A stretch of DNA of 64,000 nt from contig JAGWWS010000013.1 in NCBI GenBank assembly GCA_018970255.1, forward strand, positions 1 through 64,000, written 5' to 3'. This DNA is from Verrucomicrobiota bacterium (GTDB lineage: Bacteria > Verrucomicrobiota > Verrucomicrobiia > Chthoniobacterales > Terrimicrobiaceae). The first letter of the stretch is position 1. Every line of letters starts with the position of its first letter. A program made the translations under genes and the position numbers. A model generated the notes under the pieces. The model did no database searches. It was not told where the DNA came from and worked only from the letters and a program-made list of their open reading frames with translations. Of this stretch, positions 9,331 to 17,605 are shown in pieces.

Positions 9331-9348
9331 GCCGATGTCCCCATCGGC
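9331..9348. repeat. Intergenic hairpin, GCCGATG stem, copy 2
   Basis: Identical core to 4941-4958 (7-bp stem, TCCC loop), about 110 bases after the barrel gene stop. Confidence 0.7.
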
Positions 9349-9420
9349 CCTACCTCCCACCATTCCTCACAGTAGTGCAGGTGTCTCGTCCAATACTGTC
9401 AGCATGACCGAGCAAAAGAT

Positions 9421-9458
9421 GGGGGCATGGCCGTCTCGGCCGTGCAGAGACTGGCGCT
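9421..9458. repeat. GGGGGCA hairpin repeat, copy 2
   Basis: GGGGGCA, stem GCATGGCCG (9425-9433), loop TCT, complement CGGCCGTGC (9437-9445; one T-G pair), then CAGAGACTGGC. Compared with copy 1 at 6855, both arms changed together and the flanks did not. Confidence 0.75.
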
Positions 9459-9630
9459 CTTTAACATGACGGCCACTCAGGAACCATGGCGCCATGCGCC
9501 TCACACAGGCGGGGACGCCTGTGCCCCTCTCAAAGATGACAGCATTAGGCGTCCCGCCTGTGATCGACCCAACCGGCAGTCGAGACGCCTGCCAAACTCA
9601 TCGCCGCCCGTCCCGCCTCCGTTGTAAAAT

Positions 9631-9664
9631 GGTAGGGACGTTTCTCCGAAACGTCCCAAGCCCC
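9631..9664. repeat. GGTAGGG-CTCCG hairpin repeat, copy 1
   Basis: GGTA, then stem GGGACGTTT (9635-9643), loop CTCCG, complement AAACGTCCC (9649-9657), then AAGCCCCA. A second small hairpin GGCGC-AAA-GCGCC follows at 9666. It pairs with the copy at 12224. Confidence 0.75.
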
Positions 9665-10477
9665 AGGCGCAAAGCGCCGCGCATCCTCCCAACTCGTCGC
9701 AAAAACACGATGACACGGCGCTCGTCCCTCAAAAAGGGTCGACCCACGAAAGAAACGCCCAGATCACTTTTCCTCCTGAGCCCACCGCCAAGCCCCAAGG
9801 CCCGTTTCCCTTTAACGCTGTTCACTCACACCTGCCTTATTCCACCCGGCCGCAAAGCGGCCCCTTCGCGTCATCGCGCCTTCGCGGGCAACTCAAAAAT
9901 GCTCCCAGAATAGGACGACAGATTGGTCATCCCTGCAGGATTTTAACGCTCGAGAGAAACGCCAGACTTGCTCAGCCTCCAAGCTCCACCGCTGAGCCAC
10001 AGCACCGCAGATCCACTCGCCATCGACCACCTCCAACCACTCGGCGCAGCAGGAACCTCAGCCTCATCGCGCCTTCGCGGGAAGCACACACGATCTCCCG
10101 CGAAGCCGCAAAGAAAAAAAATCAAGTCGGCAAAAAAATTCCAAAATACTCATCGCCAAAAAATCGACGCTCAAAAAATTCCCAAACCCGCGCGAAGCGC
10201 TCCCCTGCGTCCCCGCGCCTCTGCGGGAAAAACCCCAAGCACCGCATTCGTTCCCGCCCTGTCATCCGCTCCCAGTCAGGACTTGAACTGTTCAATTTTT
10301 TCAAGCCCTCGAGACGAAAGTTTCTGTTGCACCACGCCGCCGAAATTCTAAATTTCCTCGTCCTCCAAATGATTTGCCTCCGGAAATTTTCTGAACACAA
10401 CTCCGCTCCTGCGGTCAAAATTTATTGAAAAGATTTTATTGACATCTCCTGATCCACTCCCGAAACTCCACAACAAA

Positions 10478-11521
10478 ATGAAACTGAAAAACGCCATCCC
10501 CTCACTCGCGGCAGCAGTTCTCGCCGCAGTCCCCATCGCCAATGCCCAGAATGCCACTACCGACCCGGTCGGGTTTGTCACTGCAACGATAGCTGCTAGC
10601 AATGATGGGGTCAGCTATTCCGTAACGCCTATTTCGCCGGTTCTCGTGGTTGCGTCTGCGGTGACAGGATCAACATTAGGTTCAGTCTCTGCACTGACAG
10701 CAGACACCATCACAGTCTCTTCTGCTGGATGGACGGTCAGTCAGCTTCCTAGCAGTGATGTTTATGTCCTTTTTAAAACTGGAAATCTGACTGGCCTCAT
10801 ACTCCCAGTTACTGCAAATACCGTTGACACCTTAACTGTCGCAACTGAAGGGCTTGACCTTTCAGCAAGCGGAGCACAGGTCGGAAATTCGATCCAACTG
10901 GTCCAAGGTGACACCCTTCTCTCGATGTTTGGAACTCCAGCAGATGGTGTGGTAGGAGGCAATGCAACTCAGTTCTCTGCGACTGCGACAGATCGCGTCT
11001 CCATTACTGACGCTGCAGGCTCTGTGAGAACATTTTATTTCAATACCGAATTTAATCAGTGGCGCCGCACCGGTTCAAGCAGCAACCAAGGCGGAACTAG
11101 GATTTCTCCGTCTGCCGGTGCATTCTACAGCCGTATTGGACAATCAGCACTTTCCATGACATCTACTGGCGCAGTTCCAACATCTGCGGTTAAATACGTT
11201 ATTCCAACTTCCGGCTCAAAATATATTGCCAGATTTTTTCCCACCGATGGAACGATCAGCAGTTTTGGATTTCAAAACTTGGCCAGTTGGCGTAGCACTA
11301 ACCAGCCTGGTGTGACCACAGCGGATGCAGATAAAATTGTTACCATAGATGGTGCTGGATCAGTGAGAACTTATTTCTTCAATGGAACAAACTGGCGTCG
11401 CTCCGGTTCTGGCGCCAACCAAGATAATGTCGCTGTCCCTCCTGGTGGATCAGTAATGGTAACCCGCTTCGGCACTGGTCCCGCGGACATAGTCAATGTG
11501 GCTGTCCCATACTCTCTTTAA
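10478..11521 (+). CDS. TIGR02597-family exported protein
   Basis: 347 residues. Signal peptide MKLKNAIPSLAAAVLAAVPIANA, then QNATTDPVGFVTATI, the N-terminal signature I associate with the TIGR02597 family of Verrucomicrobiota. The C-terminal two thirds contains two copies of a motif: GSVRTFYFNTEFNQWRR-TGSSSNQ and GSVRTYFFNGTNWRR-SGSGANQ, each followed by a Gly/Pro turn and a final strand (FYSRIG, VMVTRFG). Function of the family is unknown; it is probably surface-located. I start at ATG 10478, directly before the signal peptide. AT-rich compared with the housekeeping genes; the leader is A/C-rich without a Shine-Dalgarno. The PEP-CTERM gene follows after 63 bp. Confidence 0.8.
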   Translation: MKLKNAIPSLAAAVLAAVPIANAQNATTDPVGFVTATIAASNDGVSYSVTPISPVLVVASAVTGSTLGSVSALTADTITVSSAGWTVSQLPSSDVYVLFKTGNLTGLILPVTANTVDTLTVATEGLDLSASGAQVGNSIQLVQGDTLLSMFGTPADGVVGGNATQFSATATDRVSITDAAGSVRTFYFNTEFNQWRRTGSSSNQGGTRISPSAGAFYSRIGQSALSMTSTGAVPTSAVKYVIPTSGSKYIARFFPTDGTISSFGFQNLASWRSTNQPGVTTADADKIVTIDGAGSVRTYFFNGTNWRRSGSGANQDNVAVPPGGSVMVTRFGTGPADIVNVAVPYSL

Positions 11522-11584
11522 TTATACTTTTCTCTAATTTACTTAGTCTAGTCAAAAAAACAAACAACCCAACACCTACACACC

Positions 11585-12160
11585 ATGAAAAAGTTCATCG
11601 CCTTGGCCGGAATCGTGTCCTTAGTAACCCTAACCTCTTCTTACTCACAGGTTACTATAACCAATTTCAATGAGGCTATCACAGCAGATTTGCCTTGGGT
11701 TTGGTCCTCAAGTAACAAAACTCTCTCCATTAACTCGCCAAATAGCAACTCAGGTTCTCTTTACCCAAATGATCCTGTATCGCCGTTCACCATTGGTTCG
11801 AATAACCAATTACGTCTTACTCTCGCAAACACCGTAACAGGCGGTGTCACCCCTGGTGGTGGATTCCGCATTTCTCTGGAGTCTTCGGGTGGTGGATTAG
11901 CTACAGCTATTTTTAGTTGGAGCACATTCACGACTTCTACAACCGGAACCGCTTCTTTTACCACAGCGGGTTCATGGAACGCATCGCAAGTTGTGCAATG
12001 GAACATTTTTGATGGAGGTAGCGGTGGCACCGGGGGTTTGACAGGTGCTCAGCTTGTAAGCCTTCAGGCTGTCCCCGAACCATCCACATACGCCCTCATG
12101 GCACTCGGTGGTTTGGTTCTCTTCTTCATCGCCCGCCGCCGCAAAGCGCAGCAGGCTTGA
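11585..12160 (+). CDS. PEP-CTERM sorting-domain protein
   Basis: 191 residues. Residues 1-21 are a signal peptide (MKKFIALAGIVSLVTLTSSYS). The C-terminus is a complete PEP-CTERM sorting signal: VPEPSTYALMALGGLVLFFIARRRK, i.e. VPEP motif, hydrophobic helix, Arg-rich tail. Such proteins are recognised by an exosortase, which cleaves at PEP and releases them to the envelope or extracellular matrix (known for the family). No exosortase is in the window. The middle is Ser/Thr/Gly/Asn-rich and unrecognised. Probably co-expressed with the TIGR02597 gene upstream; a terminator follows. Confidence 0.9.
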   Translation: MKKFIALAGIVSLVTLTSSYSQVTITNFNEAITADLPWVWSSSNKTLSINSPNSNSGSLYPNDPVSPFTIGSNNQLRLTLANTVTGGVTPGGGFRISLESSGGGLATAIFSWSTFTTSTTGTASFTTAGSWNASQVVQWNIFDGGSGGTGGLTGAQLVSLQAVPEPSTYALMALGGLVLFFIARRRKAQQA

Positions 12161-12183
12161 TCAACCTTTCATGGTTGTTGTGG

Positions 12184-12209
12184 AAAGGGGCACTCCGGTG
12201 CCCCTTTTT
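12184..12209 (+). terminator. Rho-independent terminator
   Basis: GGGGCAC-TCCG-GTGCCCC with a preceding AAA and T5, 24 bases after the PEP-CTERM stop. Confidence 0.85.
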
Positions 12210-12223
12210 ACTGCCCTTAAAAA

Positions 12224-12257
12224 GGTAGGGTCTGCTCTCCGAGCGGACCCAAACCCC
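12224..12257. repeat. GGTAGGG-CTCCG hairpin repeat, copy 2
   Basis: GGTA, stem GGGTCTGCT (12228-12236), loop CTCCG, complement AGCGGACCC (12242-12250; one T-G pair), then AAACCCCA. The loop and flanks equal those of 9631 while most stem pairs differ in both arms. Confidence 0.75.
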
Positions 12258-12283
12258 ACGCGCTGAAGGCGCCGTCCTTCGTA

Positions 12284-12346
12284 TGTAGCGGCGGTCTATG
12301 ACCGCCGAATCGACGCCCACCCTGGCACTCACAGAGCGCCGCTCCA
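12284..12346. repeat. TGTAGC two-hairpin element, copy 2
   Basis: TGTAGC at the left, GGCGGTC-TAT-GACCGCC (12290-12306), a spacer GAATCGACGCCCACCCT, then GGCACTC-ACA-GAGCGCC (12324-12340; one mismatch) and GCTCCA at the right, a slightly decayed version of the 13937 element. Confidence 0.8.
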
Positions 12347-12667
12347 ATTATCCTCCCTCCCTTCGCGTCATCGCGCCTTCGCGGGAAGAACCCCCACCGC
12401 CCGGACCGCTCCTGCCCCCCCTGTCTCGAGGGGCGACGCTTTGCCTTGCTCGCGCCCTTCGGGCCATCTCCGATGTGCTTTCTCGTCACCTCCCGGTGCG
12501 TCGGTTGTCGGCGCCGGGACAGCTCGCGGCAAACACATCGATCCGGCGCTGACGGAGCATCGCCCTCCAATTTTCCGAGTATCCCTCCACCCTTCACTCT
12601 CCACTTTCACTTTCACTCCCCCCTTCGCGCCTTTGCGCGAAACACCTCCCTCCGCCAAGCCCACCCC

Positions 12668-12690
12668 GGCGCTCACAGAGCGCCGCTACA
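12668..12690. repeat. Right half of a TGTAGC element
   Basis: GGCGCTC-ACA-GAGCGCC-GCTACA. The TGA stop and last codons (C-S-G-A-L) of the reverse-strand ATPase gene are inside this hairpin. Confidence 0.75.
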
Positions 12691-13836
12691 GTTCGGCAAC
12701 GATCTCCATCCTGTCACTCGCACGCCGTTTCTCTCGTAGGTTTCCTCGCCGCCATGGATCAGCCAGGGTGTGAGAGCCTCCTGTGCGGCAAAGTGGATGG
12801 ATTTTTTCGCGGCATGAATGTAATCGCCGGTCACGGTTTGCCCGGATTTGATCTCCACCATCTGCAAGCGCCCCTGCGTTTCAAAAAGGAGATCCGCCTC
12901 GAGTCCGCTATTGTCGCGCCAGAAAAACAGATCGGCCGGTCTTCCGAGATTGAACCGCTTTTTCAGAAACTCTCCGACGATCAGCGTCTCGAACAATGCG
13001 CCGCGGCAAGGATGCAGGGCCAGCATTTGCGCTGAGCGGATTCCCAAAAGCCAGCAGGCGAGTCCCGTGTCCAGAAAGTAGAGCTTGGGAGTTTTCACCA
13101 GACGCTTGCCGAAATTCCTGTGGTAGGGTGGCAGCAAATACACAACGTCGCTCGACTCCAGGACGGACATCCACGCGCGGGCGGTGGTGTGCGAGATGCC
13201 GGTCTCTCCGGCCAGTGAGTGAAGATTCAATAATTGTGCAGACCTGCCCGCGCACAGCCTCAGAAATTTTTGGAAAAGTGCCAGATCACGCACCTGCAAA
13301 ACCTGGCGCACATCCCTTTCCACATAAGTGGCCACATAGCTTGCCATCCAGTCGCCAATTTCCACCGCGCCCGAATAAAGTCCCGGATAACCGCCCCGCA
13401 GGATCGTTTCATCCAAAGTCCCGAGTGCACCGGCGGGAATCTCCGCCAGCGAGAATGGAAGCAGTCGCGTGAGTCCCACGCGACCGGCCAGGGATTGGGT
13501 GACCCCGGCCATCAAGCCGAATTGTTGCGAGCCCGTCAGGACAAATCGTCCAGGCTTTCGGTCCACATCCACCATTCCTTGGAGATGAGAAAAAAGATCC
13601 GGCCAGCGCTGCGCTTCATCAAAAATCGCTCCTGCCGAAAATCGTGCCAGAAATCCCTTGGGATCTTCCAAGGCAAAGGCCAATTCGATCGGATCCTCCA
13701 GACTCACATACGCCAAACCGGAAAAAAAACTCCGCGCCAGCGTGGTTTTTCCCGACTGCCGCGGACCAGTGATCGCCACCACGGGAAACCCCGCCGCCAA
13801 TCGTTCCAGTGTCGTTTGAATCTGCCTCGGAATCAT
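12673..13836 (-). CDS. AAA ATPase with DUF4143 domain
   Basis: 387 residues. N-terminal AAA_14 domain with Walker A GPRQSGKTT and Walker B AIFDEAQRWPDLF, arginine-rich LTGSQQFGLM sensor region, a middle winged-helix-like part (LNLHSLAGETGISHTTARAWMSVLESSDVVYLLPPY), and a C-terminal DUF4143 nuclease-like fold with GLEADLLFE...MVEIKSG. This family is widespread and often sporadically distributed; the cellular role is not established. Its last five residues and stop codon come from an intergenic hairpin repeat, so its original C-terminus was probably changed by repeat insertion. The 5' gap is AT-rich and likely holds its promoter. Confidence 0.85.
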   Translation of the reverse strand: MIPRQIQTTLERLAAGFPVVAITGPRQSGKTTLARSFFSGLAYVSLEDPIELAFALEDPKGFLARFSAGAIFDEAQRWPDLFSHLQGMVDVDRKPGRFVLTGSQQFGLMAGVTQSLAGRVGLTRLLPFSLAEIPAGALGTLDETILRGGYPGLYSGAVEIGDWMASYVATYVERDVRQVLQVRDLALFQKFLRLCAGRSAQLLNLHSLAGETGISHTTARAWMSVLESSDVVYLLPPYHRNFGKRLVKTPKLYFLDTGLACWLLGIRSAQMLALHPCRGALFETLIVGEFLKKRFNLGRPADLFFWRDNSGLEADLLFETQGRLQMVEIKSGQTVTGDYIHAAKKSIHFAAQEALTPWLIHGGEETYERNGVRVTGWRSLPNCSGAL

Positions 13837-13936
13837 TACCGCAGAAAATTACAATATGAATGTTCAATCGTCAAAAAGTAAAAATACTTAACAGAATTTT
13901 CCTAAACACTTAAGACATGGAACCTATCGGATCTCC

Positions 13937-13999
13937 TGTAGCGGCGGTCTATGACCGCCGAATCGAAGCCCACCCCGGCGCTCAGAGAGCGCCGCTACA
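13937..13999. repeat. TGTAGC two-hairpin element, complete copy
   Basis: 63-bp unit: TGTAGC / GGCGGTC-TAT-GACCGCC (13943-13959) / spacer GAATCGAAGCCCACCCC / GGCGCTC-AGA-GAGCGCC (13977-13993) / GCTACA. The ends TGTAGCGGC and GCCGCTACA are inverted, so the whole can fold as a closing stem with two side hairpins. A CTTCGCGCC...CCTTCGCGGG motif follows at about 14016. Confidence 0.85.
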
Positions 14000-14049
14000 A
14001 TCATCCCTCCATACTTCGCGCCATCGCGCCTTCGCGGGAAATCCTCGGC

Positions 14050-14562
14050 CTACAGCCCGCGCTGAATTTCGATCAACCGGTCGTATAGCGGTTTCAACCC
14101 CTCGGGGATCACTCGTGTGCCACCGATGACGGCGATGAAATTCGAGTCGCCGTTCCAACGCGGGACGATGTGGATGTGGAGATGGTTCTCCACGCCGGCG
14201 CCGGCGGCTTTCCCGAGGTTCCAACCGATATTGAATCCCTGCGCTTTCACGGCAATCTCTAGCAACCTTTGCGCGTGGATGGCGAGGTCCCAGAGGTCGA
14301 GAACTTCCTCCCGCGTGATATCCGCCATGCCGCAAACCTTACGGTTCGGCACCGCCATGAGGTGGCCGGCGGAGTAGGGGTATTTGTTCATGATGAGGAA
14401 AGAGGTCGGGCGGCGCGTGACGACCAGATGGGCGGCGTCATCCGTGCTCTCGGCGGCCTCGGTGAGAAAATCCACGCCCGTGCGGTGCTCCGCCTGAAAA
14501 TACTCCACCCGCCAGGGGGCCCAGATCGACTCGATGTCTTTCCTCGGAAATTCCTCGTTCAC
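14050..14562 (-). CDS. HIT-family nucleotide hydrolase/phosphorylase
   Basis: 170 residues. The histidine triad is HLHIHIVPRW, with the FNIGWNLGKAAGAGVENH approach typical of the Ap4A-phosphorylase-like HIT branch, and the N-terminus SIWAPWRVEYF matches that branch. Members hydrolyse or phosphorolyse dinucleoside polyphosphates or AMP conjugates; the substrate here is not determined by sequence. Standalone gene in the cytoplasm; no partner genes. Confidence 0.88.
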   Translation of the reverse strand: MNEEFPRKDIESIWAPWRVEYFQAEHRTGVDFLTEAAESTDDAAHLVVTRRPTSFLIMNKYPYSAGHLMAVPNRKVCGMADITREEVLDLWDLAIHAQRLLEIAVKAQGFNIGWNLGKAAGAGVENHLHIHIVPRWNGDSNFIAVIGGTRVIPEGLKPLYDRLIEIQRGL

Positions 14563-14782
14563 CGCGCAACGATGCGCGCAGAAATGAATGAATTAAATCA
14601 AAATCAGAGTGAGTCTTTGCGAGCATCGAAAACAGTTTTGGTGGAAAATTGAGATAGTTTGAGACGACCTACTGGTTGTGAGTCATCGAGCTGGCTAAAA
14701 AAAGTCGCTCAACTAATTGGAATATTTTTTCTCATAAAAAAATGCCAACTGTTTTGGTTGTTCTTGAAGGGACCGTAGTCGC

Positions 14783-14870
14783 TGGCGGATGGGGGGGGAT
14801 TCGAACCCCCGATGCCTTTCAGCATACACGCTTTCCAGGCGTGCGCATTAGACCACTCTGCCACCCATCC
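14783..14870 (-). tRNA. tRNA-Ser (anticodon GGA)
   Basis: Reverse strand: acceptor GGATGGG pairs with CCCATCC, discriminator G and encoded CCA at 14783-14785. Anticodon stem CACGC/GCGTG with loop CTGGAAA gives anticodon GGA. A long variable arm (TATGCTGAAAGGCAT) and T-arm GGGGGTTCGAATCCCCC confirm a class II serine tRNA. It reads UCC and UCU codons. Confidence 0.95.
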
Positions 14871-15059
14871 TGTGCGGGATCATTTTGTTTAGTGGAGAAC
14901 GGCGGGGTTGGCAATCGCCGTGCTTCGTCTTCCGCAGTCCTTCGAACTTGGCGTTGATTTCATACCGTGGCTTTGAGTTACTTCGGGAAGTTGGATGAAT
15001 TTTCCATCTGAACAGCAGGACCGGGTTGTCCGGCCCACGAATTTGCGCCACGTCATGGA

Positions 15060-15914
15060 ATGATCGGCATCATCACGCACTCCGAAAAGCCAGCAGCTGG
15101 AAAGCTCGTCATTGATCTGATTCAAGGTCTCGAGACGGCAAAGCTGCCTTTCCTGCTGCACAAAGACAGCGCGAGACTCGCGGGGCGCGGTTCCAAACTG
15201 GATGAGGCCGAACTGGCCGAAAAATGCGATCTGCTGATTGTCATGGGGGGGGACGGGACCATTCTGAGGGTGGTTCAAGGAATCCCCGGCAACCTTCCGC
15301 CGATCTTCGGCATCAACATCGGCACGCTTGGATTCCTGACATGTCTGGGGGCCGGCGAAATCTCCCGCGCGGTGGAAAGCATCGCTGCGCGCGATTTTGT
15401 TTTGAGTCGCCGAACGCTCATGCGTGCCGAGCTTCAAGCCGACGGCAGAAGCAAAGGTGTTTTGTATGCACTCAACGACGTGGTCGTGGGCCGAGGTGAA
15501 AACTCGCAGCTCGTCCGGGTTCGCGTTTCGCTCAATGGCGTTTCGTTGACGGAATACAATGCCGATGGCTTGATCATTTCGACGCCTACGGGCTCAACGG
15601 CCTACTCTCTCTCAGCCGGCGGCCCGATCTTGATGCCGGATTCCGGCTGCTTCGTGATCACGCCAATCTGCCCACACGTGTTGACCAACCGCTCGGTTGT
15701 GATCGGGGATAGCTCGCGTGTTGAAATCTCACCGGCCAAGCCGGGACAATCCGTCAAAATCACTGTGGATGCCCGCCCGTGGGCCGAGTTGGGAAAAGGC
15801 GATACTCTGGTGATTCAAAACAGCGACCGAATTTTGCCGCTCGCGATGCTTCCGGAGCGCCCATTCACGGAGGTTTTGCGGCAAAAGCTGAAATGGACAG
15901 GCAGCAATGTTTAG
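15060..15914 (+). CDS. nadK: NAD kinase
   Basis: 284 residues. NAD kinase makes NADP from NAD with ATP or polyphosphate. The GGDGT catalytic motif (MGGDGTILRVV), INIGTLGFLT, the YNADGLIISTPTGSTAYSLSAGGPI block and PICPHVLTNRSVV are all present. Length is normal. It starts 189 bp from the divergent tRNA and is followed after 45 bp by the EIIA-like gene. Confidence 0.95.
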   Translation: MIGIITHSEKPAAGKLVIDLIQGLETAKLPFLLHKDSARLAGRGSKLDEAELAEKCDLLIVMGGDGTILRVVQGIPGNLPPIFGINIGTLGFLTCLGAGEISRAVESIAARDFVLSRRTLMRAELQADGRSKGVLYALNDVVVGRGENSQLVRVRVSLNGVSLTEYNADGLIISTPTGSTAYSLSAGGPILMPDSGCFVITPICPHVLTNRSVVIGDSSRVEISPAKPGQSVKITVDARPWAELGKGDTLVIQNSDRILPLAMLPERPFTEVLRQKLKWTGSNV

Positions 15915-15959
15915 ATCAGAGCGCCTTCCCAACAGTTGTTCAAAAAAAGTCCTCACACG

Positions 15960-16421
15960 ATGATTTCGATTGCCGAGATTCTCATGCCCTCCTGCGTGAA
16001 CCTGGACCTTTCCTCCTCCACCCTGCCTGCCGCAGTGGAAGAGGTGCTCGCGTCATTGCGTGGCGACCCCCGGGTCTCCGACTGGGAGTCACTCCGCGCA
16101 ACCGTCGCGAGCCAGAGTGCCCCGTCTCTTGAGACGGATTCCAGCGCGATCACCATCGCCCACGGCAGAACTGAAGTGGTTGGGTCGTTGGTGATGGCGG
16201 CCGGCGTCACGAAGCAGGGCTTCGATACCGCAGACAGCAAGAAAAAGGTGCGGCTTGTTCTGGTTGCAGGCATTCCCGCCTCGTTCAACAACGAGTATCT
16301 CCGCGTTGTGGGTTCGATCGCCCGGTTTTGCAAAAACCCTGGATTCCTTCAGAAACTCCTTGCAGCGAAAACTCCCGCAAGTTTCATCCAGCTTCTGGAA
16401 GAGGGCGAAAGTCAGCTCTGA
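15960..16421 (+). CDS. PTS EIIA-type (PtsN-like) protein
   Basis: 153 residues from ATG 15960 (a TTG at 15936 is an alternative). The fold is the fructose/Ntr EIIA domain: ITIAHGRTEVVGSLVMAAGV places the phospho-accepting His at 68, then KKVRLVLVAGIP and a C-terminal helix. No EIIB, EIIC, HPr or EI genes are nearby, so a regulatory PtsN-like role is more likely than sugar transport. It follows nadK closely and may be co-transcribed. Confidence 0.78.
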   Translation: MISIAEILMPSCVNLDLSSSTLPAAVEEVLASLRGDPRVSDWESLRATVASQSAPSLETDSSAITIAHGRTEVVGSLVMAAGVTKQGFDTADSKKKVRLVLVAGIPASFNNEYLRVVGSIARFCKNPGFLQKLLAAKTPASFIQLLEEGESQL

Positions 16422-16524
16422 TCAAAACCTCGCAGATATTTTAGAACGGGGTTTCGTTTTTCTCTAACGATCGGCTTTCTTTTTCCTTCTATTCAAAAAA
16501 ACCGGCTGTCGGCACCCTGCGGGA

Positions 16525-17541
16525 ATGGACCTGTTTCCGTTCGCCAACTACTGGTGGTTTTACGCCGGCTTCACCGTCTTCGTCATCGGCGTCCTGGCGC
16601 TGGACCTGGGCGTTTTCCACCGCAACGCCCATGTGGTCGAGTTCCGCGAGGCCCTCACTTGGAGCATCATCTGGGTCGCCCTCGCGGTGGCCTTCGGCTT
16701 CGCGTTCGGCGAATACGCACAATACCGCTTCGCAAACGACGCCCGCCTGCTAGCCATCCCGGGCTTCGACCCGAATACCGAGGCCCAGCGCGCGATGCTG
16801 CAGTTTTTCACCGGCTACATCGTCGAGAAGGCGCTCTCGGTGGACAACATCTTCGTCTTCGTTGTTGTCTTCACCTTTTTCAACATCCCCGCCAAATACC
16901 AGCACCGCGTCCTCTTCTACGGCATCATTGGCGCGCTGGTCTTCCGCTGCATCTTCATCGCCATCGGCGCCGCGCTGGTCCAATACCACTGGGTCGTCGT
17001 CCTCTTCGGCGTGTTCCTGATCCTCACCGGCATCAAGGTCCTGCTCGCCCCGGAGAAACCGCTCGAGCCGGACAAGAACCCGGTCATGAAACTCCTCATG
17101 CGCGTGCTCCCGGTCACACCGCACCTCGACGGCCAGAAGTTCTTCACCCGGCACAACGGCGCCTTCATGGCCACCCCGCTGTTCGTCGCCCTCGTCTTCA
17201 TCGAAATCTCGGACATCGTTTTTGCGGTCGATTCCGTGCCGGCCATCTTCGCCATCACGAAGGAGCCGATGATTGTTTTCACCTCGAACATCTTTGCGAT
17301 CCTCGGCCTGCGGGCCATGTTCTTCCTGCTCGCTGGCGTGGTGCACAAATTCCGCCTCCTCAAATACGGCCTCGGCCTCGTGCTCGTGTTCGTCGGCCTG
17401 AAGATGGTTTGGCTGAACGAAGCCTTCGGCGGCAAGTTCCCGATCGGCTGGTCGCTCGCCATCATCTCCACGCTCATCGGCGGTTCGATCCTCCTCTCCT
17501 TCCTGATCCCGGAGAAAAAATCCCACGACGCGGAAAAATAG
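16525..17541 (+). CDS. TerC/Alx-family membrane protein
   Basis: 338 residues with about nine hydrophobic segments. The acidic signature pairs of the family are visible: VEKALSVDNIFVFVVVF and IEISDIVFAVDSVPAIFAI. TerC/Alx proteins are implicated in metal-ion (manganese, tellurite resistance) handling and in metalating secreted proteins; the substrate is inferred by family only. No yybP-ykoY-like riboswitch is recognisable in the 103-bp upstream gap. Confidence 0.9.
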   Translation: MDLFPFANYWWFYAGFTVFVIGVLALDLGVFHRNAHVVEFREALTWSIIWVALAVAFGFAFGEYAQYRFANDARLLAIPGFDPNTEAQRAMLQFFTGYIVEKALSVDNIFVFVVVFTFFNIPAKYQHRVLFYGIIGALVFRCIFIAIGAALVQYHWVVVLFGVFLILTGIKVLLAPEKPLEPDKNPVMKLLMRVLPVTPHLDGQKFFTRHNGAFMATPLFVALVFIEISDIVFAVDSVPAIFAITKEPMIVFTSNIFAILGLRAMFFLLAGVVHKFRLLKYGLGLVLVFVGLKMVWLNEAFGGKFPIGWSLAIISTLIGGSILLSFLIPEKKSHDAEK

Positions 17542-17605
17542 GCCGACCCCCGCCTTTCCATGTTCCCCCCGCCGCGCCGCGGTGGTAGACTTGCATCTTC
17601 TTCCC

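Larger units (their letters stand above)
9281..10477. other. 1.2-kb gene-free stretch packed with hairpin repeats
   Basis: I see no credible gene here: the open frames have no family features and run through palindromes. The left half is a hairpin array: GCCGATG type (9331-9348), GGGGGCA type (9421-9458), ACAGGCG-GGGA-CGCCTGT (9505-9522), AGGCG-TCC-CGCCT (9547-9559), GGTAGGG type (9631-9664) and GGCGC-AAA-GCGCC (9666-9678). The right half has copies of a CTTCGCG...CCTTCGCGGG motif (near 9866, 10066 and 10200). The last ~60 bases are AT-rich, with TTTATTG at 10421 and 10435, and probably hold the promoter of the next gene. Confidence 0.7.
12210..12667. other. Repeat-filled gap between PEP-CTERM gene and ATPase gene
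   Basis: No gene seen. It holds the GGTAGGG repeat (12224), a full TGTAGC element (12284), two CTTCGCG-type motifs (about 12363 and 12622) and a second CTCACAGAGCGCC hairpin that merges with the 3' end of the reverse-strand ATPase gene. Confidence 0.65.

Noticed and set aside
9427-10418. Several 60-140 codon frames in the repeat array
   Set aside because: They run through palindromes, lack start signals and have Arg/Pro-rich nonsense composition.
12673-13836. ATPase as a transposon or IS component
   Set aside because: DUF4143 ATPases are often called mobile, but no terminal repeats, target duplication or transposase surround it.
14626-14765. Direct repeat of a TGTTTTGGT-like word between the HIT gene and the tRNA as an attachment site
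   Set aside because: The match is short and imperfect, and no integrase or second tRNA fragment exists in the window.
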